From Legionella sp. (GTDB taxonomy: Bacteria; Pseudomonadota; Gammaproteobacteria; Legionellales; Legionellaceae), in NCBI GenBank assembly GCA_004297865.1, contig SCSO01000145.1, positions 1-7,655 of the forward strand: a stretch of DNA of 7,655 nucleotides, in the 5' to 3' direction. Both the position numbers and the translations under genes were made by a program. The notes beneath the pieces were generated by a model that had not been told where the DNA came from, searched no databases, and saw nothing but the letters and a program-made list of their open reading frames with translations. The stretch's first letter is position 1, and the number at the start of each line of letters is the position of its first letter. Of this stretch, positions 5,890 through 7,655 are shown piece after piece.

Positions 5890-6458
5890 ATACCGCTAAG
5901 CAAGCCATTTGGCTCTTTTTTAGCTTAATCCTCCTGGCTTGTTCCGGGTGGTATTTTGCTAAGCACGAAAATACGCTTAAATTGGATAGCCATACGCTTT
6001 CAAAAACGATTGACACCACCGTTTCGCAATTGACCGTTAAACAATTTAATACTGATGGCGTGCTAGCTAATTACCTTACCACCCCCATTATGCATCATAT
6101 ACCTAAAGGCGATATTCATTTGTTGGAAAGCCCGCATATTCTTATCGCTCAGGAAGATAAACCGTATTGGGAAATTCATTCAAAAAAAGCCAAGTCTTTT
6201 GGTGGCGGTAAAAAAATCATCTTTATGCAAGAAGTAGTGGTTCATCAAAACCCCGGTGATAAAACGCAAGAAAGCACAATGAAGACTGAAGAAGTCACCT
6301 ATTACCCTAAGAAAAAGAAAGCCACCACTCATTTGTTAGTAACTTATGAACAACCAGGGAATTTTATTCAATCCACCGGGATGAATGCTTATTTAGATGA
6401 AAAACGCGTGGAATTACTACATCAAGCTCGAGGTAGTTATGCACCAGCTAAGGGTTAA
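5886..6458 (+). CDS. lptC: LPS export bridge protein LptC
   Basis: LptC anchors the periplasmic LPS bridge: it receives LPS from LptB2FG in the inner membrane and passes it to LptA. The 190-residue protein (191 in E. coli) has a hydrophobic N-terminal segment at about 7-25, then a beta-jellyroll periplasmic domain. Family landmarks include QFNTDGVLANYLTTPIMHHI (about 54-73), WEIHSKKAKSFGGGKKIIFM with a strand-turn-strand, and MKTEEVTYYPKKKKATT. The N-terminal segment contains ILLAC, which fits the general lipobox pattern with Cys19; this is unusual because LptC is normally a bitopic membrane protein. It overlaps kdsC by 4 bases (ATGA) and lptA by 20 bases. No strong ribosome binding site is present, so translation is likely coupled to kdsC. 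Sequence conservation in this family is low; the fold and operon position support the call. Confidence 0.92.
   Translation: MNTAKQAIWLFFSLILLACSGWYFAKHENTLKLDSHTLSKTIDTTVSQLTVKQFNTDGVLANYLTTPIMHHIPKGDIHLLESPHILIAQEDKPYWEIHSKKAKSFGGGKKIIFMQEVVVHQNPGDKTQESTMKTEEVTYYPKKKKATTHLLVTYEQPGNFIQSTGMNAYLDEKRVELLHQARGSYAPAKG
6430..6434 (+). promoter_or_regulatory. Ribosome binding site that fixes the lptA start
   Basis: GAGGT inside the 3' end of lptC lies about 5 bases before the ATG at 6439. The upstream in-frame ATG at 6397 has no comparable site and would spoil the signal peptide. Confidence 0.75.
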
Positions 6459-6948
6459 TAGTAGTCTTGTTGTAGGACTTTTATTAAGTAACCTTGCCTT
6501 TGCTTTACCTTCTGATAAAGAAAAAGTCATGCATGTAGTCGCTGACTCTGCCGACTTAAATCAATTAAAGCGCTTAGGAACCTATATAGGTCATGTTGAA
6601 TTTGTGCAAGGCACTACAAATTTGCACGCAGCCAAGGCTATTACTAAGGGAAATAACAAAAACCAACTCAGCTTTGCTAAAGCAGAGGGTAATAAAAAAC
6701 AACAAGCACATTATTGGACCCAATCCGACCCCAATAAACCACCTTTCCATGCCTACGCCGATGTCATTCATTATTATCCTTTAAGTCATAAAATTGAATT
6801 ACTGGGCAATGCACGAGTAGAACAAGGTCCTAATTCTTTAAAAGCGGCCAAAATCATTTATGACACCTTAGCTCAGCATGTCATTACTAGTAGTGATCAA
6901 AACAACAGAACGACCATAATCCTCTATCCTGAGAAGAAAAAAATATGA
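6439..6948 (+). CDS. lptA: LPS transport periplasmic protein LptA
   Basis: LptA polymerises head to tail across the periplasm to form the beta-jellyroll bridge that carries LPS from LptC to LptD. From the ATG at 6439 the product has 169 residues (E. coli 185). A signal peptide covers about 1-22, with cleavage likely at LAFA/LPSD. The mature OstA-like domain shows the expected repeating strands: MHVVADSADLNQLKRLGTYI, then GHVEFVQGTTNLHAAKAI, HAYADVIHYYPLSHKIELLG, and NARVEQGPNSLKAAKIIYD, which closely parallels the E. coli protein. The frame extends upstream to an ATG at 6397, but that start adds 14 residues ahead of the signal peptide and lacks a ribosome binding site. The gene begins inside lptC (20-base overlap) and its TGA overlaps the lptB ATG. 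Confidence 0.93.
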   Translation: MHQLRVNSSLVVGLLLSNLAFALPSDKEKVMHVVADSADLNQLKRLGTYIGHVEFVQGTTNLHAAKAITKGNNKNQLSFAKAEGNKKQQAHYWTQSDPNKPPFHAYADVIHYYPLSHKIELLGNARVEQGPNSLKAAKIIYDTLAQHVITSSDQNNRTTIILYPEKKKI

Positions 6949-7655
6949 AATCATTAGTCGTCAAAAACCTAAAGAAGTCGTTTAAATCCCGCACTGTTGT
7001 GAATGGAATAAGTATTCACATTAACCAGGGAGAATGCGTGGGTTTATTAGGCCCTAACGGTGCTGGGAAAACGACCTGTTTCTATATGATTGTGGGTTTG
7101 CAAGCTTGTGATGAGGGCGAAATTATTCTCAATGGAGAAAACATCACCCGTGCCGCCATGCATCAACGCGCTCGCCTGGGAATTAGTTATTTACCCCAAG
7201 AAGCCTCGGTATTCCGTAAATTAACCGTTGCGGAAAACATTATGGCTATTTTAGAGTTAAGACCTGATTTAAATGCTCAGGCTCGTGAAGAAAAACTAGA
7301 TTTATTACTGCAAGAATTTCATATTTCTCATTTAACAAATAATTTAGGTATGGCCCTTTCTGGTGGGGAAAGAAGACGCGTTGAAATCGCCAGAGCTTTA
7401 GCTATTGAACCCGATTTTATTTTATTAGACGAACCTTTCGCTGGCGTAGACCCTATTTCGGTCATTGACATTAAAAAGATTATTCAACATTTATGCAACA
7501 AAGGCATTGGAGTTTTAATTACGGATCACAATGTTCGGGAAACCTTAGACATTTGTGAACGCGCTTATATTGTGAGCCAGGGAAAAATTCTTTGTGAAGG
7601 CACACCGGATATCATTCTCGCCAATCAACAAGTACGGACTGTTTATTTGGGTGAA
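6945..7655 (+). CDS. lptB: LPS export ABC transporter ATPase LptB (3' end outside window)
   Basis: LptB is the cytoplasmic ATPase dimer that drives LPS extraction by LptFG. The frame is open to the window edge, giving 237 residues of a protein that has 241 in E. coli, so only a few codons and the stop are missing. ABC motifs are complete: Walker A GPNGAGKT (36-43), Q-loop Gln85 in YLPQEASVF, signature LSGGERRRVEIARAL (from 138), Walker B FILLDEPFAG with catalytic Glu163, and switch His195 in ITDHNVRETL. Phe90 and Arg91 match residues that contact LptF/LptG in E. coli. The end RTVYLGE is typical of LptB. The ATG overlaps the lptA stop as ATGA, and only a loose GAGAAG purine stretch lies upstream. 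LptF and LptG are normally encoded elsewhere. Confidence 0.97.
   Translation, partial: MKSLVVKNLKKSFKSRTVVNGISIHINQGECVGLLGPNGAGKTTCFYMIVGLQACDEGEIILNGENITRAAMHQRARLGISYLPQEASVFRKLTVAENIMAILELRPDLNAQAREEKLDLLLQEFHISHLTNNLGMALSGGERRRVEIARALAIEPDFILLDEPFAGVDPISVIDIKKIIQHLCNKGIGVLITDHNVRETLDICERAYIVSQGKILCEGTPDIILANQQVRTVYLGE

Noticed and set aside
6397..6438. Longer LptA starting at ATG 6397
   Set aside because: It places 14 extra residues, including acidic and aromatic ones, before the signal peptide and has no ribosome binding site; GAGGT precedes the ATG at 6439.

Overview
The window carries two back-to-back cell-envelope operons from a Gram-negative bacterium, almost certainly a gammaproteobacterium. 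Gene order and protein sequence both match the E. coli mlaFEDCB-ibaG-murA / kdsD-kdsC-lptC-lptA-lptB locus. The DNA is moderately AT-rich by eye. The KdsC and LptB sequences read to me most like those of Legionella/Coxiella relatives (Legionellales), but that is an impression from memory and not a search result.

Left part (minus strand, read from about 4190 down to 1): mlaF, mlaE, mlaD, mlaC and mlaB encode the inner-membrane MlaFEDB complex and its periplasmic carrier MlaC, which move phospholipids between the outer and inner membranes and keep the outer membrane asymmetric. The five genes overlap or are separated by at most 7 bases. After a 128-base gap come ibaG (BolA-family protein) and murA (first committed step of peptidoglycan synthesis). 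These two overlap by 8 bases, and murA runs off the left edge.

Middle (about 4191-4352): a 162-base divergent control region. It contains a plausible pair of face-to-face promoters that share one AT-rich -10 block. E. coli carries yrbG at the head of the kdsD side; here it is absent and kdsD is the first gene.

Right part (plus strand, about 4353 to the end): kdsD and kdsC make precursors of Kdo, the inner-core LPS sugar. lptC, lptA and lptB encode parts of the LPS export bridge. The genes are tightly coupled, with overlaps of 4 to 20 bases after a 13-base kdsD-kdsC gap, and lptB is cut by the right edge only a few codons before its expected stop. Together the window links peptidoglycan synthesis, LPS core synthesis, LPS export to the outer-membrane outer leaflet, and phospholipid trafficking for the inner leaflet.

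I do not see a novel system, mobile element, CRISPR array, RNA gene or terminator here. The observations most worth checking are a lipobox-like sequence at the LptC N terminus, the shared -10 divergent promoter, the ambiguous kdsD start with an overlapping 14-codon upstream ORF, and an altered HAD motif II in KdsC. Several start codons are placed inside the longest open frames (mlaD, mlaF, kdsC, lptA).
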